Counted from the stretch's first letter, positions 16,600-25,552 are shown. The stretch: DNA of 64,000 nt from Halospeciosus flavus (GCF_029814175.1 NZ_CP122312.1:1054001-1118000), one strand, 5' to 3'. A program made the numbers and translations. The notes: generated by a model from the letters alone, not told the origin.

Positions 16600-16835
16600 C
16601 AGCCCAGGAAGATGTCGACGATATCGCTCGACCCGGACGTCGTGTCTCGGTAGAGCTCGGAATACCCACAATTTGTACAGGAGACGACTTTGAAGCTGTT
16701 CGTCTGGACGTCAAACATCTTCGAGAGGCCGCCGCCCGTCGTCGAGATCTTCCCGACTTCGGTGCCGTCGTGGCCACACTTGGGGCAGCCGCGTTCGGAG
16801 TCGCTACCGGTGGAGGTGTTTGGTTCGGGGACCAT
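16599..16835 (-). CDS. Zinc-ribbon nucleic-acid-binding-like protein
   Basis: 78 residues from ATG 16835. C-P-K-C-G near residue 18 and C-T-N-C-G near residue 54 flank a beta-rich segment 'TTGGGLSKMFDVQTNSFKVV'. This is the layout of DUF2082-type 'nucleic acid-binding' zinc ribbons, where the second knuckle follows 'F-x-x-V-S-C'. The C-terminus is 'SSDIVDIFLG'. It is the first gene of a coupled pair with the small membrane protein. Confidence 0.78.
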   Translation of the reverse strand: MVPEPNTSTGSDSERGCPKCGHDGTEVGKISTTGGGLSKMFDVQTNSFKVVSCTNCGYSELYRDTTSGSSDIVDIFLG

Positions 16836-17064
16836 GGTGGTCCCAACCACGGGAATGGGTATCAATTTTGTCCCGGATCAGTGGCCAGTGTCTCGGGGCT
16901 TGGGGATACCGTCCAAGTGCTAGTCCCGAGAGATTCAATCTCCGAGATGCTCAAGTGGATTCACTCGGGCGACCTGCCACCCGGCAGCGATAGCGCTCAA
17001 TGCTCCGATGTAGAAGTTCGTTCAGCGCTTCCAAGCGGAGCTCGGCGACTACTTCCATCTGGCA

Positions 17065-17409
17065 GTGGCCTACGATGGGCCTGAGACACGCCTCCTCCAT
17101 CTGAATCCAGACATTGAGGATCAGTTTGCAGCACTCACAGGTGGGCCGCCAGCTGACTCGGAGGCCCTTGTAGCAAATCTTCGTGACGAGGGCGCACATC
17201 GAGGCGGCATGCAGTCAGTCGCGCTCGGCGAGTACCAGTGTACACTTCACTTGTACAGCAAGTGGCTGTTGCTCCACTTCCAAGAAACCGAGTCGGGGCT
17301 CATCGTGGGTGTCGACTCACGAAGTGCGTCGAATCTGCAGGGATTTCTCGAGGACATTTCGCCCGCGGTCACGGGTGTACTCGAGTTGGATCAAGAGAGC
17401 GTGTCATAG
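17065..17409 (+). CDS. DUF7522-like small protein, 3' end altered by an IS and 5' end possibly truncated
   Basis: 114 residues from GTG 17065. 'YDGPETRLLHLNPDI' and 'LGEYQCTLHLYSKWLLLHF' resemble the small haloarchaeal DUF7522 proteins. Coding character continues upstream in frame (FVQRFQAELGDYFHLA, from 17014) as far as an ATG-TAG pair at 17008-17013, so an original start at 17008 may have been lost to a TAG codon. The last residues, Glu-Ser-Val-Ser, come from the terminal repeat of the adjacent IS. Removing the IS gives 'LDQDAT' and a stop, so only the final 3-4 residues were changed. Confidence 0.5.
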   Translation: MAYDGPETRLLHLNPDIEDQFAALTGGPPADSEALVANLRDEGAHRGGMQSVALGEYQCTLHLYSKWLLLHFQETESGLIVGVDSRSASNLQGFLEDISPAVTGVLELDQESVS

Positions 17410-18461
17410 AATCATTCTCGTAGCTTCTCACACCCCGGATCGTTTCCTCGTTCGTAGTTGGTGATTGCAATGACGAGCCGTAGGCAGAGCGCAACCAACA
17501 CTTCTGTTCGTGCGTGGACGCGGCCTCGGGCGCGGACGTGCCCGAGGCCGCAGTCCTTGACTGCGTCGTTAGTCCGTTCAACTCCTGTCCGGTGATTGTA
17601 CGTCTCGTCTAAGATGGATTGCTTCAGCTGAACGTTCTTGCTGTGTTCGGTGATACGATCTTCGACCCTGTACTTGATGTCTTTCGGGTCGTCAGTGTTT
17701 CGCGGATTGTACGGGGCGACTGGCACGACTCCTGCGGACAGCAGGAGGTCGTGCCAGTCGAGGATGTCGTAGGCGCTGTCTCCGAGCATCCACGTGGGTT
17801 CTTTGACGGCGAGCGCGTCACGCGTGACGCGCATCGCCGTCTCCTGATCCGCTTGTTTGGCTTGTGTGAACTCCGCTGCTATCGGGATTTTTGCACCGGT
17901 TGAGACGATCGTACAGCCGAAGCCGTAGTAGTACTCGTCGGCTGTTGGATCGTAGTTCCACGAGGCAGCGTCGTTGTATTGAATCGCCTCGATGTGAGTC
18001 GAATCGATGGAGTACGTGGAGTCGAGCAGGCCGCGACGGGCGGCCTGCTCGACGAGTCTGTCGAAGACGTCGTCGATAACGTGTTCGAGATCGGTGAGAA
18101 AGCGGTCAATTGTGTCTCTGGATGGCGGTTTGTCGAGTCCGCAATAGTACCAGACAAGCCCGTGCTGGAGTTCTCGCGTGACCGGACGTGTGCCGTAGAT
18201 GTCCTTGTAGTAGCAGTGTAGAAAGCTACGGAAGAGGTCTGGTGGCTGGTGAACTCGTGTTCGCCCCCGCTCGCCGGGGGCGAACACGTCGTATTCCAGT
18301 AGAAACTCGAACTCAAGATGCTCAAACAGCGGTACCGTCTCGGTAGCCGCGACATTCAAGAAGTCGTCTACCGAAGCTATGTCTTGCAGGGTTGCGGTTG
18401 TGCTGGACACACTTTCCGCACCCTGCTGCTTCGTACGTGACGCTTTCTATGACACGCTCTC
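17395..18461 (-). mobile_element. IS5-like insertion sequence, 1067 bp, with perfect 17-bp terminal repeats
   Basis: GAGAGCGTGTCATAGAA at 17395-17411 is exactly inverted at 18445-18461. The element contains one transposase gene. Flanks share only AA, so the duplication is at most 2 bp or has decayed. The left end lies in the last codons of the small gene at 17065. Intact ends and transposase suggest recent arrival. Confidence 0.88.
17412..18410 (-). CDS. IS5-like DDE transposase
   Basis: A 332-residue protein. The catalytic acidic residues are visible as 'YSIDSTHIEA', 'WMLGDSAYDILDW' and a late 'GVERTNDAVKDCGL', the DDE layout of IS4/IS5-type transposases. The stop sits immediately inside the left terminal repeat. 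The protein is full length with no frameshift. Confidence 0.88.
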   Translation of the reverse strand: MSSTTATLQDIASVDDFLNVAATETVPLFEHLEFEFLLEYDVFAPGERGRTRVHQPPDLFRSFLHCYYKDIYGTRPVTRELQHGLVWYYCGLDKPPSRDTIDRFLTDLEHVIDDVFDRLVEQAARRGLLDSTYSIDSTHIEAIQYNDAASWNYDPTADEYYYGFGCTIVSTGAKIPIAAEFTQAKQADQETAMRVTRDALAVKEPTWMLGDSAYDILDWHDLLLSAGVVPVAPYNPRNTDDPKDIKYRVEDRITEHSKNVQLKQSILDETYNHRTGVERTNDAVKDCGLGHVRARGRVHARTEVLVALCLRLVIAITNYERGNDPGCEKLRE

Positions 18462-18827
18462 AAGACGCAACCTAGACCACGGATGCAGTCAATTTCGGAC
18501 GACATACAGGAACTCAATATCTGGCTCGTGGAAATAATAGAGAGTCTACATATCCAGGAATTTATGTCACCTCAGTACTTCTTTACTAGATGCACGGGGT
18601 GGAGACTGCGAAACACTGTCCGATTGCCATGGAGTGTGACCCGTTTCCGTGCACCCCCCGTGCACCCCCGTGATTTTTGGGCGCCAAAGACAGTGTGAGT
18701 GGTTTCGCCCTTGGAAGGGCCACTACTCGACATTGACGACTAACCTGGCTGGACACTCGTGTACTCATCCTCCAAAGTAGACCAGCAATATTTATATTCT
18801 CAACCTAAAACGTATATTGGGAAACAA
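18462..18827. other. Intergenic region before lrp
   Basis: No gene seen. It holds a short direct repeat of CCGTGCACCCCC near 18652-18672, a T-run, and just before lrp an AT-rich stretch (TATTTATA near 18790) that would serve as the lrp promoter. The neighbour normally found beside this Lrp in haloarchaea, glnA, is absent here. Confidence 0.5.
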
Positions 18828-19289
18828 ATGGCCTACGAAAATCTTGACCACGAACTCATCAACGCGCTCTTGGGAAATGGTCGGTCGAGCCTGCGAAGTC
18901 TCGCTGAGGAGCTCGATGTCTCTGTAACGACCGTCTCGAATCATCTGAAAGAACTCGAAGAGGAAGGTGTCATTGAGGGGTATTCCCCAATCGTTGATTA
19001 CGGGAAGCTCGGATACGGTGTAACGGCGATTCTCCAGTTGAAGGTCGAAGGACCGGCACTTAACGAGGTCACTGAGCGGCTTCGTGATCTCGATCAGATG
19101 GTTTCGGTCTACGAGGTCACCGGTGAGTTCGACATCATCGCCGTCGGGAAGTTCCAAGATACCGACGACATGAACGGACTGATCAAAGAGGTGCTCGCCG
19201 ACGCCGACATCAAGGAATCGACGACGAGTGTCGTGTTGAACGCACCCTCCGAAAACAAGCAGTTCGAACTCGACGTCGACGAGGAGTAA
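18828..19289 (+). CDS. lrp: Lrp/AsnC-family transcriptional regulator
   Basis: 153 residues from ATG 18828 ('[20 protein letters not shown]'). The N-terminal HTH is '[20 protein letters not shown]', followed by '[21 protein letters not shown]'. The C-terminal RAM ligand-binding domain has '[18 protein letters not shown]'. It closely matches the haloarchaeal Lrp that controls nitrogen and amino-acid metabolism. Upstream A/T-rich DNA is typical of a haloarchaeal promoter. Confidence 0.9.
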   Translation: MAYENLDHELINALLGNGRSSLRSLAEELDVSVTTVSNHLKELEEEGVIEGYSPIVDYGKLGYGVTAILQLKVEGPALNEVTERLRDLDQMVSVYEVTGEFDIIAVGKFQDTDDMNGLIKEVLADADIKESTTSVVLNAPSENKQFELDVDEE

Positions 19290-19320
19290 AGACGGCCAAG
19301 ATTTCGGCCGTACGAATCTG

Positions 19321-19962
19321 CTAACTTGTTGTATCGGTCGTCGTCTGGCTGTCTGTCGTAGTTGTACTATCTGTTTCGGTCGTTGTGCTGTTCGTAGAGT
19401 CGGTTGTGGTAGTCGTGCTATTCGTAGAGTCGGCCGTCGTCGTATTGTTCGACTCGTCGGTCATGGTAGTCGTACTGTTCGTGGGGTCGGCTGTAGTCGT
19501 CGTATCGTCGGTTGTGGTCGTTGTGCTATTCGTCGAATCTGTCGTGGATGTGTTGTTCGTCGAGTTGGCCGTGGGTGTCGTCTCGTTGCCGTCAGGACTA
19601 CTGGTCGTATTCTGGGTGGACTCGTTTCCGGTGGGCTCGGACGTTTCGTTGGTGTCCGGGCTCGTGGTGACGTTGGTCGAATCGTCCGTGTCCGTCGTAT
19701 TCACCGACTCATTCGTGGCGTCACTGGTGGTCACAGTGTCGTTGGTCGACTCGTTGTCGGCCATTGCCGACACCAGCAGGCTGTGATCACTACTCGGCTG
19801 TTGAATCGTCTGGACGTCGGACGGAGTGGCTGGGATATCCGCGCCTAGTCCGAACTCGACTGTTTCCTGGTCTTGGAGGACAGCCATCGTGACGCCACCA
19901 CCGATACTCGCGACGACGAGTACGCAGAGGACGACGACGACCGAAGCGGAGTTATTCCGCAT
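19321..19962 (-). CDS. Ser/Thr/Asn-rich surface protein, last gene of the SipW operon
   Basis: 213 residues from ATG 19962, which overlaps the end of the signal peptidase gene by 11 bp. A hydrophobic N-terminal segment ('ASVVVVLCVLVVASIGGGV') is followed by a short ordered part and then ~130 residues of low-complexity Thr/Ser/Asn/Asp repeats of the type 'DSTNSTTTTTD', dense in Asn-x-Thr/Ser sequons. It should be a heavily glycosylated, stalk-like exported protein. The DNA of this tail is internally repetitive and prone to length change. Confidence 0.75.
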   Translation of the reverse strand: MRNNSASVVVVLCVLVVASIGGGVTMAVLQDQETVEFGLGADIPATPSDVQTIQQPSSDHSLLVSAMADNESTNDTVTTSDATNESVNTTDTDDSTNVTTSPDTNETSEPTGNESTQNTTSSPDGNETTPTANSTNNTSTTDSTNSTTTTTDDTTTTADPTNSTTTMTDESNNTTTADSTNSTTTTTDSTNSTTTETDSTTTTDSQTTTDTTS

Positions 19963-21040
19963 CAGGGCTCGCCTCCGAGTCGGTCTCTGCCGCTGTGTTT
20001 GCCGTTCTCTCGGCCTCGTCGTACTCGACGTCGGCACAGAAGACGACTGCATCGTCGAAGAGGTACTCGACGTCGTCGTCGCGGACGACCCAGCGATCGT
20101 CCGTGGCAGCCATCGTGTGGAGTGCCGACTGGGAGGCGACGGAGACGATGGGGCGACCGCCGGTGACGTGCCACTCTCCGTCGATCACGTGGGCGGGCTC
20201 GATGCCACCATCTGTCGAGACGGTCGTCTCGACCGTTCCAAACGACTGGAACTTGACCGCGGTGAGGAGGACGAAGAGTCCCACTGCAGCCGCGACGACA
20301 GTAAATGCCCACGTGGTGCGAACGAGGTACGCGATGTAGCCGGCGTAGATGGCGAAGAGACCGAACGCGATACTTCCGAGAGTGAGGTCCGCGCCAGTGA
20401 AGGCGAGTGTATCGTCGGGGACACTGTCTCCAGGCGTGGCATCGTCTTGGGCTTCGGTTATCGTTGAATCAACTGCACCGTTACCGGGCTGGTCGTGGTC
20501 ATGATCGTCGCCGCCGTCGCGTCTGGTCGCGACCCAGTCCCGAAGCTCGAGGACGGCCAGGAGTGCGAACGGAGCGACGACGAGGATGAGAAAGCCCGTC
20601 GTCGTGCCGACGAATTCGACGACGTATCCGATAAAGGGGATCGTGAACACGACGAGACCGATGACCTGGCTTGAGGCGACCGTCCCCGGATCGGCGTCTT
20701 CGTTGGCGTCGCCTTTCGTCTCGAAGACGAGGCCGTTCTCAGTCTGGACGATATCGGTGATGCGGTGAGTAATCGGCACGTCACCGCCGCGGCTGAACGT
20801 GATGACGTCGCCGACTGCGAGTGCTGCTGGATCGGTCACCTCGCTTACGAGGACGACGTCACCAACGCTGATCGCGGGTTCCATACTCCCACTTAAGACG
20901 ACGTAGCTCTGCTGTGCGCCGACCGTCGCGGGGACGGCGTAGACGACGAACGGGAGGACGAGCGCACACACGACGAGGAGGCCCACGACGTTCGTGAGTG
21001 TTCGGCGGTCGAATCGGCTGACAGTGGATTTCGGTCTCAT
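19952..21040 (-). CDS. Type I signal peptidase (SipW/Sec11-like) with a C-terminal extension
   Basis: 362 residues. After an N-terminal helix, 'YVVLSGSMEPAISVGDVVLV' carries the catalytic Ser, and 'VPITHRITDIV' provides the His that replaces the bacterial Lys in archaeal/ER-type enzymes. 'ETKGDANEDADPGTV' fits the conserved Asp-containing box. Further helices (about residues 133-165 and 230-270) anchor a poorly conserved acidic domain. Position inside a cluster of SipW-class substrates makes it the dedicated processing enzyme for them; this is a context inference. Confidence 0.88.
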   Translation of the reverse strand: MRPKSTVSRFDRRTLTNVVGLLVVCALVLPFVVYAVPATVGAQQSYVVLSGSMEPAISVGDVVLVSEVTDPAALAVGDVITFSRGGDVPITHRITDIVQTENGLVFETKGDANEDADPGTVASSQVIGLVVFTIPFIGYVVEFVGTTTGFLILVVAPFALLAVLELRDWVATRRDGGDDHDHDQPGNGAVDSTITEAQDDATPGDSVPDDTLAFTGADLTLGSIAFGLFAIYAGYIAYLVRTTWAFTVVAAAVGLFVLLTAVKFQSFGTVETTVSTDGGIEPAHVIDGEWHVTGGRPIVSVASQSALHTMAATDDRWVVRDDDVEYLFDDAVVFCADVEYDEAERTANTAAETDSEASPDAE

Positions 21041-21088
21041 GTGTTGGTGGTGGTCGTGGGTGTAGTTGGATGCGGTACGGTGCGATCG

Positions 21089-22204
21089 TTACTCGGTGTG
21101 GTACCAGTCTGGAGGCTCGGCACAGCTCCCGTCCGCCGATTGCTGTTGGCAGATCGAGACCGTGATGTGGCTGATGCCGAGATAGTCGTCGAGGCTGTCG
21201 GCCTCCTCGACACCCTGTTTTAGTGGGGCAAACAGGACGCCCGGCGTCGACGCATCCGGTGCGCCAAGCTTGAGGACTTCGTAGGTTGCACGTGCCGTCG
21301 AGCCAACGAGCTCGACGCGACAGAGGCGAGGCGCCGGTGTGTCACCGACTGGATCGAGTGTGAAGGCAACGCCGACAGTCTCGCCGTCGTCTTTCTCGAC
21401 GCTCTCGGTAACGACGAGTTCGTAGTCCGCACTGCCCTCGTTGAAGGCGTAGCGGCCAGGCGGGAGGTAGTTTTCACTGGGTACATTGCTCTCCCGTGGG
21501 TCGACGTCGAGTTTGCCGATCGGAGTACAGCACTCACACGGGGCGGGGCCGGCACAGCCGCCTGTCTCGACAGTCGGGAACGGCGAGGTTCCGTCGTCGT
21601 GTCGACACTGGACGGCGCCGAACGTGAGTGGCCACGTAATCGACTCGGAGCCAGCATACGCATCGTCGAGTGTCCATGACGCGTACAGACAGACCGTTTC
21701 GCCTGGATCGAGACAGTCCTCCTCGAGGGCTGCAGTGAGGTTGATTCCGTTCCGGAGTGTCTCGGCAACCTCGCGGACCGACCCACTGGTTAGGACCGTC
21801 GGCTCGGAGGAGCAATCCCCGACCAACAGGGTCATCGAGAGCTGCTCGGCGAGCAGCGAGCGCTCCGGGACTGGGCAGTCTGCCCGGACCCAGACGACTG
21901 CCGGGTTCGCGTCCGGTGTCGGGAGGGAGACGGTCATCGTCGCCGCATCTTCACGCGTATCTGCATCGAGTGTCCCAAGTGGGAGTGTGACGGTCGTCCC
22001 GTCGGCGACGCCCGTTTTGCCGTGGTGGTCCCACTCGACGACGAGGTCGAACTCACCGCCTCGGAGAGTGGAGTCCAGCACTTCGGTATCACGAAGGTAG
22101 CTAAGCGTGCCACGGCCCAGCGCGGCGCTGCTGAATCCACCCGCGAGACCGACTGCCGACAGCCCGGCGATGATTTGTCGTCGGCTGAGACGGCGATCGC
22201 TCAT
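21089..22204 (-). CDS. SipW-dependent-type secreted protein, divergent
   Basis: 371 residues. The signal 'SRRQIIAGLSAVGLAGGF' is a shortened version of the SipW-class signal, and the mature start 'YLRDTEVLDSTLRGGEFDL' matches the 'YFNDTESF-NN-x-x-AGELDL' block of its neighbours. The mature domain is beta-rich with several cysteines, including a 'CECC' cluster, and a 'TFGAVQCRHDDG' block equivalent to 'F-x-AEQCRHN' in the others. It overlaps the upstream gene in an ATGA junction. Probable surface fibre or matrix protein of the TasA/camelysin type. Confidence 0.78.
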   Translation of the reverse strand: MSDRRLSRRQIIAGLSAVGLAGGFSSAALGRGTLSYLRDTEVLDSTLRGGEFDLVVEWDHHGKTGVADGTTVTLPLGTLDADTREDAATMTVSLPTPDANPAVVWVRADCPVPERSLLAEQLSMTLLVGDCSSEPTVLTSGSVREVAETLRNGINLTAALEEDCLDPGETVCLYASWTLDDAYAGSESITWPLTFGAVQCRHDDGTSPFPTVETGGCAGPAPCECCTPIGKLDVDPRESNVPSENYLPPGRYAFNEGSADYELVVTESVEKDDGETVGVAFTLDPVGDTPAPRLCRVELVGSTARATYEVLKLGAPDASTPGVLFAPLKQGVEEADSLDDYLGISHITVSICQQQSADGSCAEPPDWYHTE

Positions 22205-23046
22205 GTTTGCTCACCGCCGAATGGATTGGCGTCGAATTCACACGTGGCAGCCGCGAAGGAGAGGTCGAAGGCAACGCTGTCACTCTGAATCGTGTTATCG
22301 ACGTCTGCATCGAGCGACCACTCGAGACCGAGACAGAGCGGGTCCTGTCCGAGACAGTCCCGTTCACTTTCCGTGCCCGATGTTGCGAGTGGGACACCAT
22401 TCGCGAGCGCTTCGCCGACAGTTCGGAGCGATCCCTCGACGAGAAGCGGTTCGTCGAGTAGATCGACACCGACATCGAGGTCACGGCGACCGTTACAGGC
22501 ACCGAGTCCGGCGACGCCGCTATCGTACCAGATACGAATCTGCAGTGCATCTACGAGTTCGCCGATATCCGGAGTCGTATCGCCTGCCGTTTGTTCCGGT
22601 TCATTGCGGCCGTTTTCATTCGACTGTGTGGCCATGAGTTGGAGCCATACGGCTGCGGGCGCGGCATTACCGTGGAGACCGACAACGACCGATCCGTGGT
22701 CGCCGGGTAACACATTCCCAAGGTCGATGAGTGGCTGGGGTGGGTCGTCGACGAAGTCGCCGGCTGCAGCAGTTTGGTTCCACGTCGATTGATTCCCGAG
22801 GGCTAACGCCTCGTTCGAGCGGTCGATGCGTTGGCCATTGTACGTCTCGTACCAGGCGACACGAACGAGGCGTTCGCTGCCGGCCGTCGTCTGGGCGTAG
22901 GTGTAGTGTGTATATGCGGGAGCCGTCCCAGCCGACGCATAGCTCGCGCCACTGCCGAGAACTCCGGCGGCCCCGGCGGCGGCGAGGAGTCGGCGGCGAG
23001 TGATCGTCGGCCGGTCTCGATCGCCCGTGTTGTCTGGATTCGTCAT
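22201..23046 (-). CDS. SipW-dependent-type secreted protein, divergent
   Basis: 281 residues. The signal is 'TRRRLLAAAGAAGVLGSGAS' and the mature part has 'GNVLPGDHGSVVVGLHGN', the 'D-x-x-PGD' block of this family, and a final 'FAAATCEFDANPFG'. The first mature block is diverged, without the 'YFNDTES' sequence. Its stop overlaps the next gene by 4 bp, so these two are translationally coupled. The leader contains a tRNA-like element (23183-23260) and a strong hairpin (23119-23157). Confidence 0.75.
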   Translation of the reverse strand: MTNPDNTGDRDRPTITRRRLLAAAGAAGVLGSGASYASAGTAPAYTHYTYAQTTAGSERLVRVAWYETYNGQRIDRSNEALALGNQSTWNQTAAAGDFVDDPPQPLIDLGNVLPGDHGSVVVGLHGNAAPAAVWLQLMATQSNENGRNEPEQTAGDTTPDIGELVDALQIRIWYDSGVAGLGACNGRRDLDVGVDLLDEPLLVEGSLRTVGEALANGVPLATSGTESERDCLGQDPLCLGLEWSLDADVDNTIQSDSVAFDLSFAAATCEFDANPFGGEQT

Positions 23047-23118
23047 TTCGGTCTCGGTGATGTCGATGGTCGTGTGTCTGCAGCTCGGTTGGTCGTTCGT
23101 ACGTGAGACTGCAGTATC

Positions 23119-23157
23119 GGTACTCGCTCCCTATCTTCTGGATAGGGAGTCCGTACC
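23119..23157 (-). promoter_or_regulatory. Long hairpin in the leader of the 22201-23046 gene
   Basis: CTCCCTATC (23127-23135) pairs with GATAGGGAG (23141-23149) around a 5-nt loop, and the outer GGTAC/GTACC (23119-23123/23153-23157) extends the stem. It lies about 75 bp before the start codon and 26 bp from the tRNA-like element. It may be a transcript end or processing barrier; there is no T-run to make it a simple terminator. Confidence 0.6.
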
Positions 23158-23182
23158 AGTCCTCGTGGCACGTACAGACGAT

Positions 23183-23260
23183 GATCCACCGGCGGAGTCG
23201 AACCACCGAACGCGCGGTGGCTGGGGAAGGCCACCTGACCGCGTCGCACCGGCCTGGACC
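23183..23260 (-). promoter_or_regulatory. tRNA-like minihelix element 1
   Basis: Read on the minus strand, GGTCCAG pairs with GTGGATC (6 of 7, one G-U), and the T-stem CGGTGG/CCGCCG closes the loop TTCGACT. The linker begins GCCGGTGC and contains an additional 6-bp hairpin (GGTGGC/GCCACC). It lies between two substrate genes of the SipW operon. Confidence 0.65.
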
Positions 23261-23301
23261 CCGTGTTCGAACTCGGTTCTCGAGGGACTGCTGTCACGGG
23301 C

Positions 23302-24513
23302 TCACTCTGCAGCAGGGTTCTCGTTGTGCCGGCACTGTTCGGCTTCGAACGTCAGGTCAAAGCTCGCGATATCGGTCTGGACTTCGTTGCCGACGCTGGC
23401 CGGCAATGCCCACTCGAACCCGACACAGTGCGTCCCCGGCTGGAAGCAGTGCGTCTCTTCGACGGTTTCGCAGGTCCAGAATTCGACGTGGCTCACTTCT
23501 TGGCGAACGCGGTTTGGCCGTCCGCTGATCGGTCCGAGGAGTGTCGTCGTGTCGACACACTCGCCGAAGATGTATTCCTCCGTCGCGGAACCCGATTTGA
23601 CGAGGGCTTTGCAGATCCCGACGCCATCAGTGAGGACTTCGACGTCGAAGCCCACGACCTCGCCATCCTCCTCTTGGAAGTTCGAGAGTTGGAGTTGGGG
23701 CTCGACTCCCGTTCCGTCGTCAAAGGTGTAGATGTCTCCGTTAGCAGTCCCATCCGAGCCATCTGCGAGTTCAACCGTCTGGAACTGCTCTCCTTCGAGG
23801 TCTTCGAGTCGGCCGAGTTTCGTACAGGCTTCTCCACTGCCTCCCGTCTCCGAGACGAGTGGCACACCCGCACAGGCAAACTCCGAGAGGCCCGCGAGCG
23901 TTCCCTCGTAGATGACGTGCTCTCCTTCGTCGTAGAGGTTGTCACAGTCCGGGTCGCGCCAGACGCGGACGTCGAGGAGGTTCGCGAGTTCAGCCATCTC
24001 GGGAGAGGTATCGACGTCGCTCTCGGGTTCGTTGACGCCGTTCTCATCTTCGGTGACGCAGGCTTTCATCCGGATGTAGGAGGGGTTCCCACAGAGATGG
24101 AGACTCGTCGTCACCTCTCCGGAGTCGCCTGGCTTGACGTCGTCGAGGTCGAAGACCGGAATCGCCTCGCCGTTCACGAGGCCGTCGGTCTCACACGTAA
24201 TCTCGTCGCGCTCGACGGCGCCCCAGTCGTTGGGTGCCTCTCCGAGGAGGTAGGTACCTGTCGAGAGCTCTTCGGCATCCGGGTAGGTCGACTGGATATC
24301 GCTCAGCCGTCCCGGGCCACCGGCGTAGGTCGCTCGGTAGTCGAGTTTGAGGTCGAGTTCCCCTGCCTGTAGGGTGTTGTTGTCGAACGATTCGGTGTCG
24401 TTGAAGTATGCACTCGTCCCGAGGCCTGCTCCCGCGGAGGCGAGGCCGACGGCGCCGAGCCCACCGAGGATTTGGCGGCGGGTCAGTGCGTGGTAGCGAT
24501 CGTTGGTGGTCAT
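23302..24513 (-). CDS. SipW-dependent-type secreted protein (camelysin/TasA-like)
   Basis: 403 residues from ATG 24513. The signal 'TRRQILGGLGAVGLASAGAG' is twin-arginine and leads to 'LGTSAYFNDTESFDNN', the SipW-class cleavage region. The mature part begins 'LQAGELDLKLDYRATYAGG' and has 'VKPGDSGEVTTSLHLCGNP', a conserved 'VRVWRDPDCDNLYDEGE' and the terminal 'FEAEQCRHNENP'. The signal and domain order are shared with the next four genes upstream. Likely an exported filament or matrix subunit. Confidence 0.85.
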   Translation of the reverse strand: MTTNDRYHALTRRQILGGLGAVGLASAGAGLGTSAYFNDTESFDNNTLQAGELDLKLDYRATYAGGPGRLSDIQSTYPDAEELSTGTYLLGEAPNDWGAVERDEITCETDGLVNGEAIPVFDLDDVKPGDSGEVTTSLHLCGNPSYIRMKACVTEDENGVNEPESDVDTSPEMAELANLLDVRVWRDPDCDNLYDEGEHVIYEGTLAGLSEFACAGVPLVSETGGSGEACTKLGRLEDLEGEQFQTVELADGSDGTANGDIYTFDDGTGVEPQLQLSNFQEEDGEVVGFDVEVLTDGVGICKALVKSGSATEEYIFGECVDTTTLLGPISGRPNRVRQEVSHVEFWTCETVEETHCFQPGTHCVGFEWALPASVGNEVQTDIASFDLTFEAEQCRHNENPAAE

Positions 24514-24533
24514 GATGGTCCCCTTCTGGGGAT

Positions 24534-24578
24534 GATTCACCGACGGAATCGAACCGCCGTTTTGCACCAGCGTGAATC
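24534..24578 (-). promoter_or_regulatory. tRNA-like minihelix element 2
   Basis: On the minus strand GATTCAC and GTGAATC pair perfectly (7 bp). The T-stem CGGCGG/CCGTCG has one G-U pair and closes the loop TTCGATT. The 12-nt linker is GCTGGTGCAAAA. It is followed at once by a CCCC-AGAA-GGGG hairpin that ends 6 nt before the ATG at 24513. Confidence 0.72.
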
Positions 24579-24637
24579 GGGTCGCTGTCGACAGGTACCA
24601 CGGGGGTGGCACTGCTGTCGATCCCGCCTAGAGCGAA

Positions 24638-25552
24638 TCAGAACGGATTCGCGTTCACCTCGTCGTGACGCGACTGTCCGGCCGCGAAATCGATTTCGAA
24701 GACGAGGGAGTCCGTCTGAACGTTGTTCTCGATCGAGGTCGGGAGTTCGAACTCGAAGGCGAGGCGGGCGTTGTTCGGTCCCGGTGTCGTTGGCGCGGCC
24801 TCGAAGACGTCGTCGAACGTGTTTGGATCACGAAAGAGTGGGACACCTCCCGCGAGGTCGATGCCGAGGGCTTTGGCTGCGCTTCCGAACGCCACATCGC
24901 CACGACTTCCGAGAAAACCGACTCCCGACACGTCGATGTCCGGGGCTGGCCCGCTATTGAGGTCGTACGTGGCGCTATACGCACCATCGCTGTGAGAGAT
25001 ATGGACTTCGAGTTCGCTCCCGAGTTCGCCTCGCCCATCGGGAAGCCCTTCGTCGAGGAAATCGCCGTCGAGACCGCGACCGGTGAAGTTGGCGTCTGTC
25101 GCAGGTCCCGGTGAGGTGTCGATTTGCTCTTCAGGCTCAGTATAGCCGTTCTCCAGGTCGTCGCGGAGCACACTCCGCATCCAGAGTCGCGATGGGTTGT
25201 TGTCGAGGACGAACCCGATCTCGACGAGTGCTTTGTCTCCAGGTGCGAGGTCGTCGAGAGCCATAATGATCGACGCCGTTCCGTCAGCGACCCCCTCGTG
25301 ACGCTGATAGAGGCCGACACCGTCGGAGACGATATCGTCAGGGTCGAGTCCGAGAATATCGCGGTCGTTGTACTGGCCACGCCAGTCGAGTCGGAGATCA
25401 AGCTCTCCGGCCTGGATGGAGTTGTTGTCGAAGGACTCGGTATCGTTGAAGTAGGCACTCGTCCCGAGGCCAGCGCCCGCCGACGCGAGGCCGACAGCGC
25501 CGAGGCCACCGAGTAACTTGCGCCGCGAGAGGGGGTATCGTTGGTGCGTCAT
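24638..25552 (-). CDS. SipW-dependent-type secreted protein (camelysin/TasA-like)
   Basis: 304 residues from ATG 25552. Signal 'SRRKLLGGLGAVGLASAGAG', then 'LGTSAYFNDTESFDNN' and 'IQAGELDLRLDWRGQYN'. It has 'LDDLAPGDKALVEIGFVLDNNP', where the family 'GD' block follows a Pro, and the terminal 'FAAGQSRHDEVNANPF', with Ser replacing the usual Cys. It lacks the insert domains of the next two genes. Closest neighbour by layout is the protein at 28962-29846. Confidence 0.85.
   Translation of the reverse strand: MTHQRYPLSRRKLLGGLGAVGLASAGAGLGTSAYFNDTESFDNNSIQAGELDLRLDWRGQYNDRDILGLDPDDIVSDGVGLYQRHEGVADGTASIIMALDDLAPGDKALVEIGFVLDNNPSRLWMRSVLRDDLENGYTEPEEQIDTSPGPATDANFTGRGLDGDFLDEGLPDGRGELGSELEVHISHSDGAYSATYDLNSGPAPDIDVSGVGFLGSRGDVAFGSAAKALGIDLAGGVPLFRDPNTFDDVFEAAPTTPGPNNARLAFEFELPTSIENNVQTDSLVFEIDFAAGQSRHDEVNANPF

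Noticed and set aside
17395-18461. A longer target duplication for the IS5-like element
   Set aside because: Flanks share only AA; no 3-9 bp direct repeat can be aligned at the borders, so none is claimed.
19321-19620. The repeated Thr/Ser DNA tract as a CRISPR or tandem-repeat array
   Set aside because: Repeats are short, in frame and protein-level; there are no constant repeats with unique spacers. No CRISPR array or cas gene is seen in the window.
19385-19786. A Val/Leu-rich frame antisense to the Thr-rich surface protein
   Set aside because: It resembles a membrane protein only because ACN/AAC codons read as valine and leucine on the other strand.
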